NCBI GenBank assembly: GCA_001687465.1
Contig: LVLI01000150.1
Coordinates: 1 to 64,000 of the forward strand
Source: Halocafeteria seosinensis
Taxonomy: Eukaryota > Sar > Bigyra > Bicosoecida
Reading direction: 5' to 3'
DNA: 64,000 nucleotides
Below are positions 25,483-37,400 of this stretch, piece by piece. The notes under the pieces were generated by a model, which was given only the letters and a program-made list of their open reading frames with translations, ran no database searches and was not told the origin of the DNA. Position 1 is the first letter of the stretch. Every line of letters begins with the position of its first letter. A program made the position numbers and the translations under genes.

Positions 25483-26435
25483 TATATACAGGCAATGAGA
25501 GCCCACAAGGACTTGCTTGATGGACGCTGAATTCCCGTGCTGTTTCAACTCCAACTTCAAAATTCTCGAGTTCCTGGGCGGACTCTCCACCAAACTCCTC
25601 TTTCTTTTCAGCTAATAAACTGCATGCTGAAAAGTTCCCTCATGTACATACAAAACGTACGCTCGGCGTGCTGACAGCAATGGCGAGACTAGGTGGTGGA
25701 GCGAGCAATCTTTTCTGATAGTTACGGGAGAGGAATCAAGGTGGCCACTGGTCACGCATATCAGTGTTGTGACATCACATTGTTGTGCAACGAAGTATGA
25801 TATGCATGCACGTAGATCTGTCGTGTTAATTTTCCTACATTATGGCGTTGAAGTGGGTAAGTGTGTGTGTGGGTGGGTCAACACTCCCCACCTGTTAACC
25901 ATTTGGAACAGTGCTACAGGGTCTACTTCCCAGAGTTCCAATAAAGTGAAAGTTCCAACCAACCCTCATTCTCTTTAAGTTTGTTATCGGAAATACTGCA
26001 GCACCCCTATACATAGAATGAGAGGTATAGGTCACTCATTTGCCATGCTGAGTTTGACTTTCCCCGTGTGTAGTAGTGTTCAAATGAATTTTCAATGAAT
26101 TTTGTACCTCACCTGCTAAGTCGTAGAGCGAGCATTCACGCTCGGAAAACTACTATTGCTTGTATGAGATATCACGTAGGCACCTCCGCGAAGTGAGGCC
26201 AATACATGTAATTGTGGCCTCGTTGTAGTTGAAGTGACACGCATCACTCCTGCCACGTCTAAATCGATTCAGCACGCTGTACAATGTGTCATTGTTATTC
26301 ATGTTTGCCCGTAGCGTAGCAGAGAGTAAATATTCGTGCTCTTTTCCATTCATGAGACAAAGCTTCCCTCCGTTGCTGTTGTCACGCACAGACACCGTCT
26401 CTGCACGTTGAAGTTGGGATCACGGGGATATAGCC
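25483..26435. other. Divergent intergenic region between PP4R3 and Puf6-like genes
   Basis: No gene recognised. It holds the promoters of the two divergent genes and a short GT run near 25860. The minus-strand frame at 26153-26395 does not look like a protein. Confidence 0.45.
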
Positions 26436-28658
26436 ATGGCTCCCAAGAAAGGCTCCAACAAGGCCAATGGAGAGGTAAATAAGAAGCATGCGCACTCTAC
26501 AAAGAAGAAAACAGCTCAGGGTGCTGGCAAGGGAGTGCAATCTAGCACGGGGGAGAAACAGAAGCCAGCAGGTAAACGAGCTCGGGAGGAGGAGACCCAG
26601 AAATCGACGGCCATAAACAGCCATAAAGTGCGTATTCATTGCAATGTTGATTCTCGAAGTGGTAGAAACAAACTGAAAACTAGCTTATGGATGGACGAAT
26701 TGTACCTCTATCCTTTGATGTGCAGAAGGCCAAGAAGGAGGGAGAGAAGACCACACCCAAGCCCAAGAAGGAAGAGGACCCTGCACTCTACGAAGCCAAA
26801 GTAAGGCTACCAACGAGCTGATGCCCTTATACGGTGCAAAGTTTTTACGCGAATGTACCTTGCAGCTCCATTGGAACAAATTGAGAATGAAAAACACTGC
26901 CAAAGAGGAGCGACATCGCCTTATTTCCAAGATTTTCGAAGTACTCGGCGATAAGGTAAGCCTGTGTCACTGCTTGGACGTGCAACCTTGCACGAAGATC
27001 ACAACTAGGCATTTTTTTTTATTTTATTTTATTTTTTATTTTTTTTCGTTACAACCCTACAGCTTGGAAGTGTGGCCATGAAACATGACGCTTCGCGGGT
27101 TATGCAGTCAGTCATGCAACACGGAACGGATGAACAGAGACATACATTGCTCAAGGCGATCGGCTCAAAATTTGTACCTTTGGCAAAGTCGAAGTACGGA
27201 CATCAACTAGTACAAAAATGTCTGCGGTATGGATCAAAGGAGCTAAAAGAAAAAATCCTCCGAGAATTTCGAGGGAACGTCGTAAGGCTAGCGACACACC
27301 ATCTGGGCGCCCTAACTCTTGAAGAGGGATATGTCCACGGTTGGACCTCGAGTCAAGCATGGAGCTTTTATCGGGAATTATACGGCCCAGATATTAATCT
27401 TCTACCGGAAACTTCCGGGGCGGATTCGGGTCGGGAGGAAGTGAGATCTCTGGGGAAAATATTCGAAAAACACCCCGAAGTAAAGAAGGTTACTCTAGAT
27501 CATATGTCACATGTGATACAAAAAGCTGCCAATAAAGCTCTGCTTAGTCTAACATTCCTTCACCGACTGTTACAGGACTACATGGAACATGCTAGTACCA
27601 GCGATAAACGAAAATTTGTTACAAACATCACGGACGCCTCCGTTGCGCTAGTGTCCTCGAAAGCGGGTGCTCGTGCTGTAATATTAGCGTTGGGATACGG
27701 GACCACTAAAGATCGAAAAGCAATTTTACAAACCATTAAACCTCATGCCTTGGAGATGGCTACCCACGATCAGGGACATCTTGTTTTGTTGAAGGCGTTA
27801 GCCTGCGTTGATGATACTGTTTTACTACGAAAATCCGTACTCAAAGGATTTAATCCGGACAAGAAAAACGCAACGGATGAAACTAATCCTCTCCGAAAAT
27901 TATGCATGGATCAGTATGGAAAGAAAGTTCTTCTGTTTCCCTTGGCACCAAACTGTCGCACATATTTTACGCAGTTTGATCTAGAAATGACCAAACATAA
28001 CAGGATAGCAAAGGATGAAGAAAATGGGGATGTGGAGGAGAATCTCGAGTGTACAAGTAAAAAGGATGATCAACTACGGCGGAAAGAATTGCTTGATATA
28101 TTACAACCAATGCTACAGCCTATATGTTTGGCCAACTCCCGATTCCTGATAATGAATCAAAACGGTGGGGACGTGCTCTTGGAAGCTACATGGCAGTGGG
28201 GATTACAAGATGTTGTGGGAGATCTGTGTGAAGCTCTGGGAGAGCAGTTGGCCAACGTGAAGGACAGCAGCGATGCGACTGAAGTCGAAAACTCAACCCC
28301 TCTTTTGCACCATCCCTCTGCACATTTGTTTTTTAAGAGGTTGATTCTGAGAGAAGCCCGAACGGAAGATGAGGAACTACAGCTACCACGGGTAGGAGGC
28401 AAAGAGATGTATCTCGGTGGACAGTATGCAGAAAGGGTGTCTGTTTGTGAGCCGCTGTTTGAACAGATTAAGAAGCATGTTCGCTCCCTACTAAAATCCA
28501 ACAGGGGAGCGTTCCTAATCACTGCTCTGTTAGAGTCTCCACGCATAAGCAAGAAACTTATCAAAATGGTCCCACGGCAGCTCACCCTGGGTGAAAATAC
28601 CCTTGCAGGACAGAAAGTGCTATCCGAAGCTATCACAAAACTACACGGAGGTGCTTGA
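26436..28658 (+). CDS. Puf6/PUM3-like RNA-binding protein (nucleolar)
   Basis: The family binds RNA and acts in ribosome assembly and mRNA repression. Four exons join in phase: 26436-26627, 26726-26800, 26866-26955 and 27063-28658, about 650 residues. The ATG lies in AGCCATGGC. The N-terminus is very Lys-rich (MAPKKGSNKANGEVNKK), like a nucleolar signal. The Puf-type repeats start with KEERHRLISKIFEVLGDK and MKHDASRVMQSVMQHG, then YGHQLVQKCLRYGSKELK. A C-terminal CPL-type region follows (for example PHALEMATHDQGHLVLLKAL). These sequences match the Puf6/Penguin branch, not the classical Pumilio 8-repeat proteins. The intron before exon 4 contains a long T-rich tract (27009-27047), a strong polypyrimidine signal. 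Confidence 0.88.
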
Positions 28659-31410
28659 AAGGTCGCGAGGTGGATGCATAACACCATATCGCTCACTTTA
28701 CACTCGTAGTAGTTAATCGGAGAGATGAACTCGGTAACCACAAGGAGTCTTCCCATGCTCCGGTAGAAATCCCCTCTGTGTGTGTACTGTATTTGGGGTG
28801 TATTGGTGTGTGTGTGTGTGTATGCATTGATTGTGCGCAGTCCATTTACCTTTGCTCTGACTGGAACAATATTGTAACACAACCGACAACAACTTACCTA
28901 CGATAAGCAAACAATGGCGTTCAAGCCATAGCTACATTTACCATGGAGACTGACTATGTGTGCGGGGCAGCACCACGGTGTTCAGACACCTATCATCTGC
29001 GGAATTGTATCAGATCAAAGCAAGAGATAATTCAACGAATTACAAAAATAAGCATCAAAAGGTTGTATGACGGGGGAGTGACGAATTTCTCCAATGGGAA
29101 TGGGGGGAAACTCGCTAATAACCCTTCATCCCCCACGAAGGAGGGTCTCTATGCGCATTGCTGTTGAACCAAGAAGACACACAGCAAGTCCTCTTCTGGC
29201 TTGGATGGCGTAATTAGAAGCAATGCGGTATGAAAGTCACATTATACACGGACACTTACCCCAATTACAGGAAGAGCTAGCTGGGTGGTGTCAGTGGAGT
29301 CACGTCACATCCGCTCCCATCCATTCAAGGGAGGGAACACATGCGAATGTGCGAATGGCTTTCCAGCCATCCTCCTTTCTTTGTTCGACTCAAAATATTG
29401 TTGAGTGTCAAACCACCTTCATGTGATAAACTACGGCCCGTCTACGGGTCGACGTTCGGACAAGCCCGGCTTGTCAAGCCGTCGCAACGCCGGTCGCAGT
29501 CGCAGACCCGTCGGACGATGTCCCCTAGCATTGTATAACGGGGTAGAAATTGGACAGTGAACAAGATGAAGGATAGTACCAAAACGACGTGTGTACGGAA
29601 AATCAAAAGATATGCGGCAGGCTTATGTCTTTTAACGAGCAAGAGACTACATGATAGTCTGAGTCTGGTCCGCATCATTTGGTCGACAAGGCGGACTCAT
29701 CGACAACGCCGACCAATCGCTTCGTTAGTTTGTATCTTGTGCGTCGCGTGCGTGGAATGTGTTGTCCTCGAAGGCTTCCCCGGACGACAGCTATACAGTG
29801 TAGAGGTTCCACGACCAAGCCACATGTACCAGTATGTACAAAAAGTCTGGGAAGAACTCTACATATATTTTTACTCCCACTCTGTCCACCCCGAGGACGT
29901 TCTTCGCTCCGCTCCACCGCGAATTCTCCGCGATGTGCTATCTATGGAGGGATATAGCGAAAGATATGATGGTACTTTGCGCGGTAGGATCCCTTGCTGC
30001 TTTTGATGTAATGTTGATCCGTTCGGAGAGAATGAAGCCGATATAGGATGGACAAAGAGTTCTCATCGAGTTGTAGTTGTCATTAAAGCAAAGTTGCTAG
30101 TAACGAAATAGAGGACGAACGAACTTCACGACATCGTCGACGACCATATCCATGGGGACCGTGAATTGCCACTTTGATATCCCATACAGCAGACATACGT
30201 ACTCGAAGGCGTTGGCGAACTCGCGCCCCAGAGTTTAAACAACGCATCTTTCTGCTCCTTTGTCCAGTATACAATTCGCTTCTCGGTAACCGAATTCGGT
30301 GTAGGGGCATTCCCAACTGTAATCGAAACAAAGCGGGGAACTCTAGCAGCGTATTAGCAAATACGTTGCGCAGCCAACCGTACATCGGCTTCTTCGAACG
30401 TCCGTGCTCCGAACCGTCTCTGCAGAAGCACACGTACATCATCTTCACCAAAAGTCCCGATCCGTGAAGGTTGTGCTATGGTCGGAAATTGGAACTTTCT
30501 TCCCGAAGTCATGAATTCGGCTTAAATCTTCCGACTTACTGCTCATACAGTAATGGGAGCCGCGGGAACCCAACAACGCAAACGCCATCGCTGGGAAGAG
30601 TGAATTTTAAGAACTCCACGAAGCCTTCAAGCGGCCTCAAAGGATAATGCTGAGGCATAACATCGTGGGATCAGCAAAGCTGCGTCTCTTTTAACCAGTA
30701 TACCGGAGTTAACCGGCTTCTGAAAATGTTGTGAAGGCTTAGCTACGTCTGTGTACAATTCTCACACTAATTGCCGGAGTAGTATACGTACTGAACATGT
30801 GACTTGACTATTTCCTCGCTACAGCTTTCTTTACCCAGCAGAACATCATACAACCTATGCATAATTCTTAAAATTTCAGTCTAAAACAAAACATTAAAAG
30901 TTAAAGAATGACAACAGTAATATCTCCATAACCTCGAAGAGTTCGTACGAAGCTACATTCATATACGTATGTGGATTTAGCTCTGTGGGCATTAACTAAA
31001 CAAAAGAGTATACGCCTTTGCAGACTACCACTCGAGGATACTCATCTAGATTCGATCAATTACGTACCCCGGACTTGTTAATGGTATGAGAAAAGTAGCT
31101 GCTGATATTCTTGAATGCTAAAGAGCGTACGATAGTTTTTCGACCACCAACTTGTGGAATCTTCGTGGAACTGGGGTGGATTGGTATACACCCAAGCCCG
31201 TCATGTAATATAAGAAAGGTGTTTGTCCATTGATATTCTGGAATGCTGAAGTATGTAGAATGGTTAATCAACCAGATGCTTTTGGAATCATTGCAGTGTC
31301 CATGGCGTGAGTACAATAGGTGTCCTGTTCGAAATCCCTACCAATGGACTGTGAACCCATTAGCAAGGAGCACGCAGATGAGGATGGCAACATGCAACTT
31401 CGAACTTAAC
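28659..31410. other. 2.75-kb stretch without a supportable gene
   Basis: Only short frames on both strands, with no family likeness and no coherent splice structure. A GT microsatellite lies near 28803-28822. The minus-strand frame at 30083-30451 and the plus-strand frames around 29557-30046 are Arg-rich and look like translated GC-rich noncoding DNA. The region may hold the 3' untranslated sequence of the giant gene and remnants of mobile DNA. Confidence 0.45.
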
Positions 31411-34400
31411 TCATGCATGCTCAACAGTTACTTCATCAACTGCGCCATCGGGTGTAACCGAAGCTTTACTCCTCATGGGCCCGGTGGCACCATTATCAAC
31501 TTTCTGCTGACGGTTTCGGAGTAAGAAAAAGACTAATGCCGCACCAACTAAAGCTACAATAGCAACCGACATTCCGATCATGGTGTAGGCCAGGTCACTC
31601 ATAGAGCTTTGTGAGCTACCCGAAGACGTGCTTTGATCCTTCGACTGAACAATTGCGAAAAGAGTAAAATGGCATTGCTTCCATTGCAAAACACTAGACG
31701 TGGGGCGGTACATTGCTTGGGGCTCACTAGATGGACACCAACTTTCTGCGCTTCTCCATGTCCTGCTTGCCTGGTCATAGTTTAATACCATTACACTGGA
31801 CCCAGGGATATTCATCTTCTCGTTCCATTCGATAGACATTTCAATCGGGCTCTGTGGTTGCATAGTGACATTTCCAATCACATCATTCTCCGCCGCGAGC
31901 AATTGCACCGCAAACTGATAACCAAGTGCTTCATATTGCTGTGGTAACTTGTTCTGAGAAGCCACTGAACCAGCTTCTTCTATTTGCAGGGCACCCGGAG
32001 CTGGTAAAGCGTCGGTAGAGAACGAAATAGCAAGTTCCAAAGGAGCACGGTCTCCTTGGTCGCTAAACACTAACGCTCCTCCAAGGTTAATCTCACGTCG
32101 AGTGCTGCTATCCAGAATCCCTGTCGAAGTGCTACCCAACCTGTAAGAGTATGTCGTGTTAGAGAAGAGACCAAAGGTATTCCGTGCTTGCAAAGTCACA
32201 AACAGGTGGCCACCCAAACCTATGGGAGCACCTGGCATCTCTACGTGGACCGGATCAGTTGTGTGGAATTCTACTGGTATCCAACCGGTAAGGTTGGCGG
32301 AACCAGGATGCAAGCCAATTCCTACTTCCTGTGCCATGAAAGGTGACATATCGCGTGAAGAATAACCATCGATATCTTCCTTGTAAGGTAGTAATACCAC
32401 TGAAACATTCGGTTCGGAAGATGACCATGACGTGGACACAGTCATGATTCTTCCGTCACTCGGAGGGGTAGTGTCTACGAAGAGCACTTCCACTTCTTTA
32501 GTTTCTGCCGTAGAGTATGCGATCCGCCGTTCCGAAACGCTACTAGACTCCACTGCGTATGAATACGAAGCTATTTGTATCTTACCGTAGAAGCTCTCTG
32601 GGAAATACAATTGAAGTGTGAGCTCGCCCTTAGTTTTTCCAACGACCAGATGCAATTCTTCTTCTTCTGCTATGAAAACACTGCTTTGCTTAGCATGTTC
32701 TAAAACGGACGAAGGCGAACTTCCTTTCTTGGAGGGAATTAAAGTAGAAGAGTTCAGCTCGAGGATACTACACTCTGTTCCTGCGGGAAGCTCGGAAAAG
32801 ACCACTCCTAAAGTTTCACTACCATCTGTGTCTTGCAGTTCTGCAGAAAAATCAAGAGACACCACTTGGAACTGTTCTGTAGTTAAAACACTTCCTGGTC
32901 TTGCGAACGAGAAGGAAGGTCTATTGGCCACAGGGAACACAAATGCGCTAATTGCTTCCGAATTTATTATGTCACTCCGCTTCAAGTTGATTGATTCTTC
33001 TGTGTACCCAGTTACAAAGACACTAAACGTTCCGCTCACGTAGTCCGGAGGTCGAATCTCTAGTGTCACATTTCTAGATTTCCCAATAGACGATGTACTG
33101 GCGACCAGACTGCTACCGTCCTCACTAATTACGGATCCTGGTATGGAGCTTTGGGAGAGCTTAAATGACATATCTTCTGAAACAACACTGAGATGCAAAC
33201 TCTCCGAACCGTCATAGTCCGTCAGTTGAATGTCCAGTGGGATAGTTAACGCACTGCTCTCGTTAGTCTCCGCACGATTACCAAGTATTGACAGTCTCGG
33301 AGCATCTGGAAGTGCAGACACTTTCGCTTCCAATCTCAACGTCGTTGAAGCTGTATCGACTGTTTCTTTCTCCATGGACGATAAAACAAACTCAAGTGTC
33401 GCAACTCCATGCCAATTATCTTTTGGCATTAACTTTACGACACCAGCACTCTGATTAAGTTGCTGCAAATTGATTGCAGCGTCATAGTCCGCACACGATG
33501 GGACGGGGGTTAGCAAGGCGAGATCAAGTGTCGCTCTCGAATTTTGGAGCCCACCTACACAGAGGTACGGTAATAGTTTTTCCGATCCACTTATATCCGT
33601 TAAACTATATTCCAGTCCTAGTTGTATTACTTCATCTTCTCGCGCATGTACAACCGCAGGGTCGTCGGCGTGTGTCAGGTTGTGTGTAGCAGACGTAAAT
33701 GAGAGCTGAGGCTTGTCGGGAACGGGGATAACATCGTTACACTCTCGTGACGATGATTCATGGGTAAACTGGTCTATGGCAAACTTTACGTTTACAGACA
33801 TACATAGGGGAGAAGAACTGTCTACCGGTAGCCGTACAGAGACTTCTCCATTAATACTTCTGACAAAATCGCGGAAAGGAACCATCATACAACCTTCGAT
33901 ATTTGTTTCCCCCGAGCACTTCGTCGCATGGGGTAAGTTTGTAATTGTGAGATTGTCAAATGAATATTGTCCCGTCGGCAGACTGAGAATAAGCAATACT
34001 TGAACAAACTCGCTCGGCACTTCTGGCAGTGTGACTCGAATCGGAGCAGGTAGATCCTCTTTCAACTTGTCTAGTGCTGTTATTGTAGGAACAATTGTTC
34101 GAATGTTGATCGGAATCGAGACCGATACGAGGTTCAAATCGCCGTTTTCCTTTTCGTAAGAGAAAGCCGATAAATTAAGCGTAAAGTTGCGATCGAGCCC
34201 ACCGGTATCAACTAAAGCGAAACGATCCAGGGACATCATAGCAACGTCTTCAGTGGAGTCCGTAGAATCCAATCGATGAGTATACACTCGAACATTCTCC
34301 TCGCTTACACGTTGCAAGAAGCTCGAGCACGGGTGGACATTTGAATTCAAGGGTACGTTAAGAATGGAACCGCGGGAAGTTTCGTTGTCATCCTCATTGC

Positions 34401-37400
34401 CTAGAATGAGAGAATGTCCACCGTGCCGGTCGATAATATCCACACTTGGGGGCAGTTCTTGAAACAACAAGCAATGTGTCTCAGAGCCATCTTGGTCTGG
34501 GAATTGAACTTCTCCTGCCAGCTCATGCGGTAAATTAGGCAGACCTTCGAGAACAGAATCCGACATGCTGGAGCTTATCCGGGCGGCCGTCGCTGTAGGC
34601 TCAATGTGGAGGATTAGCGTACGAAGCCAGTGGTTTTCGGCAACCTCTCCAGTGTCCAACTCCATTGCCTGGGCTTTAAACCGAGCTTGAATGCGCCCCG
34701 AGACGTACGGTTTCGGCGCGAGCCATACTCCAAGCATACTCGTTTCTGAGTAGAAAGACTTCCAAGCCAACGTAGTGTTGCCCGAAGAGGAGTTAGTCTC
34801 GATAATGAAGTTCTCTGCAGTCATCCATTCCTCCATTCCAGAATATTCCATTTCAACATACACAAAAAGAGCTTCGCTGCCATCTTTATCTCGGAGGGAA
34901 GCGTTTAGAGGTACATACAGTTTTTGGCCTTCAGCGGCGGCTACATGCAACTCTTCGGGTGCGTAGGTCACAATGGGAGGTTTCATTATCGATTGTGCCG
35001 GTAAAGCCTGTGTATCAAAATCCGTCGATGGACCAATATTCAGCCACGGCTCATCGGGGACACTTTCAACCTCCACAACAAGCTCCTCCATCGAGGTTGC
35101 AAATATTGTGGTGTTTTCACGTCTGCTATGCCCTTCCAGAATCAAACTGAAGTTTCCAGCCCAATGTGAAGGTGGAGTGAACGACATTTCGGAAATTACG
35201 CTGTCTGTTCTCCGGCGATCCTCTGCAGCCAATATCTTCGCCGAATTTTGAGATATCTGTTCAATTCCCATAAAATGACTCACAGCCGCTTCGGGCGTAA
35301 ATCCTTCGGGTAATCCTCGGTAGCCGACTATCAAACTTGTCTGTTCGCGATCGGGCCACCGACTGGCAAGCAGCACGTCGAGCCTCAGTACGGAGCTTTC
35401 TCTAATGGTGACCGTATTGCTACTCTTAGATTCTGAAAAAGAACGTAAGCGCGGCTTCTTTGCTGCAGGGGTAAACTTGCTGCAACTCGTTCCAAAAAAT
35501 TCGTGGAAACAGGAACAAACACCTGCAACACATTTTCCGCCAATGTCGTCTTCCTCCATTTGTTCGAGCAAGAAACCTTCATCGAAGTCTAGAGCAGTAA
35601 TGCCGCCTCTATTTCTCAACGAACAGTCGCACGGACATGAGGATGCTTCCTCCAGTACCAGGCGAACAAACTTTGCTCCTGGAAGCCTCTCCGTGTGACC
35701 CACTCGATCCCTTGCTATGGAGAAAAGTTGCCAGCTGCAGCCTTCTCCTACCTCCAAGCGCTTCATGTCGAAAATAGCCAAACCTTCTTCTTCAACCTTG
35801 ATAATATGATGGGGCTCATCAGAGACTCTATCTAGTGTTTGCTCATTTTCGCACACAGGAACCCCCATGATATCTACCCATGATAAGCCTGAACCGCGAT
35901 CCGAGGTCCTAATGTAAAGCACAACTTGCTGAGTATCTGATGGTAGTCTTGTTTCGCCGGAAGTCCAAGATGACAACGTTCTGCTACTGTTCAGCGTTGA
36001 TGCGTTTAGTCCAGTTTGAGGAGCCTCCGGACCTCTGACCAGTAGAGACGAAACAGGCGATGAAGCGTCAACAAGGTTGGTCCAAGGAGCCGTAGCGATA
36101 GGTTCTTCTTCGTCAAAAACAATTGCTGCGGAAACTGATATCTCAAACTCCGTTTCTAGAGGCGGTATTTCCCGGGTTTGGATAGAAAATTCCACGAATC
36201 CTTCGCCTACGCCTGTATCATTGTAGTTTGGAGGCAAGAAACCATTCATTGGTCCCAACGGAGAAGCACCTGTTTGCTTGTCAATAGAGCGGAAAGTAAA
36301 GAAGAACTCTTCTTTGCTTATATCTGCCCCTCCTGATACATCTACATGAAGACCGTTGACGAAAGATGGATCCAATGGCCAGTCGTCTTCGTAAGTCAGT
36401 CGCCGGTGCACCGTACTGCTGGGATATTGCTCATCAAATTGTTTATTTCCGAAGCCGTATTTTCGTATTCTCAAGGAGGGTAAGAAGAGACCAGTACCGT
36501 TCATGTGCACCCGAACGTTCACGTTTTTCGCTGGCGCAGATGCTTTTTCTTCCGAGTTTTCAAAACGGATCCTATAGGTTGGAGCGTGCTCATGAGATAC
36601 CCAACGAAGAGATCCTATTCCCTGAGGACCCACAATGTCGTTCGGATCAAAAGGGGCGACGCCTTCAGTTCTTTTGGTTGCTGGCACGAACTCTCCCTCT
36701 TCATTCTTTAACCTCTCTTCTTTCTCCCTCTCTAATTCCACTTTACTCGACTCCCCCTTTTCTTCGTCCAGTGACTCCTCTATCGCCTTCAGCCCCTGCT
36801 CCACCTCGTCGTGGTATTCAACAAGTTTATCGATTAACTGAACAGCCCCATAACAAAATGGTTTATAATAAAGGGGACATAATGCTGTAACCGTTCTGGA
36901 TATCATTTTCATACCCATCTTCTTCAAGGCCGACTGAGCGATGCAACCTGCGGAATTCTCAAGATAGTTGTTGAATTTGTCGCAGCCTCCAGTCACGAGG
37001 TCTCCAAGCGCACTGAAGGTGGACCACCAACCGTCATCCGTAATGCCACAATTGGAAAGCAGGTTTTTAAAGAAACACGGGTCTCTACTCAAACAATCGA
37101 ATGCGATTGCCTTTAGGTTAGTCTTTCCTCCGCTACTCCGTCGACTACGTCTCCGCCTGGATTTCCTGTCTTCTTGACGCCGGGATTCCCTGTCTTTTCG
37201 AATTTCATTAGCTTCGGAACCTATTTCCTTTTCAAGTTCAGTTTTTGTACTAAAGAATGATAGCATTGAGTCGCAAACGGCCTCACCACCGGTGTCAGTA
37301 GCGGTCTTCTTCTGTGTACCACTAGCGTCTTCCATGTGTCGAGTCGAAGAAAGCATCCGTCTGCCACCGTCTACAGGCGCTGAGTCTTCATATATAATGT

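Noticed and set aside
30083-30451. 122-codon minus-strand frame
   Set aside because: Arg-rich, unlike any family, and alternative frames over the same DNA look equally plausible; probably noncoding.
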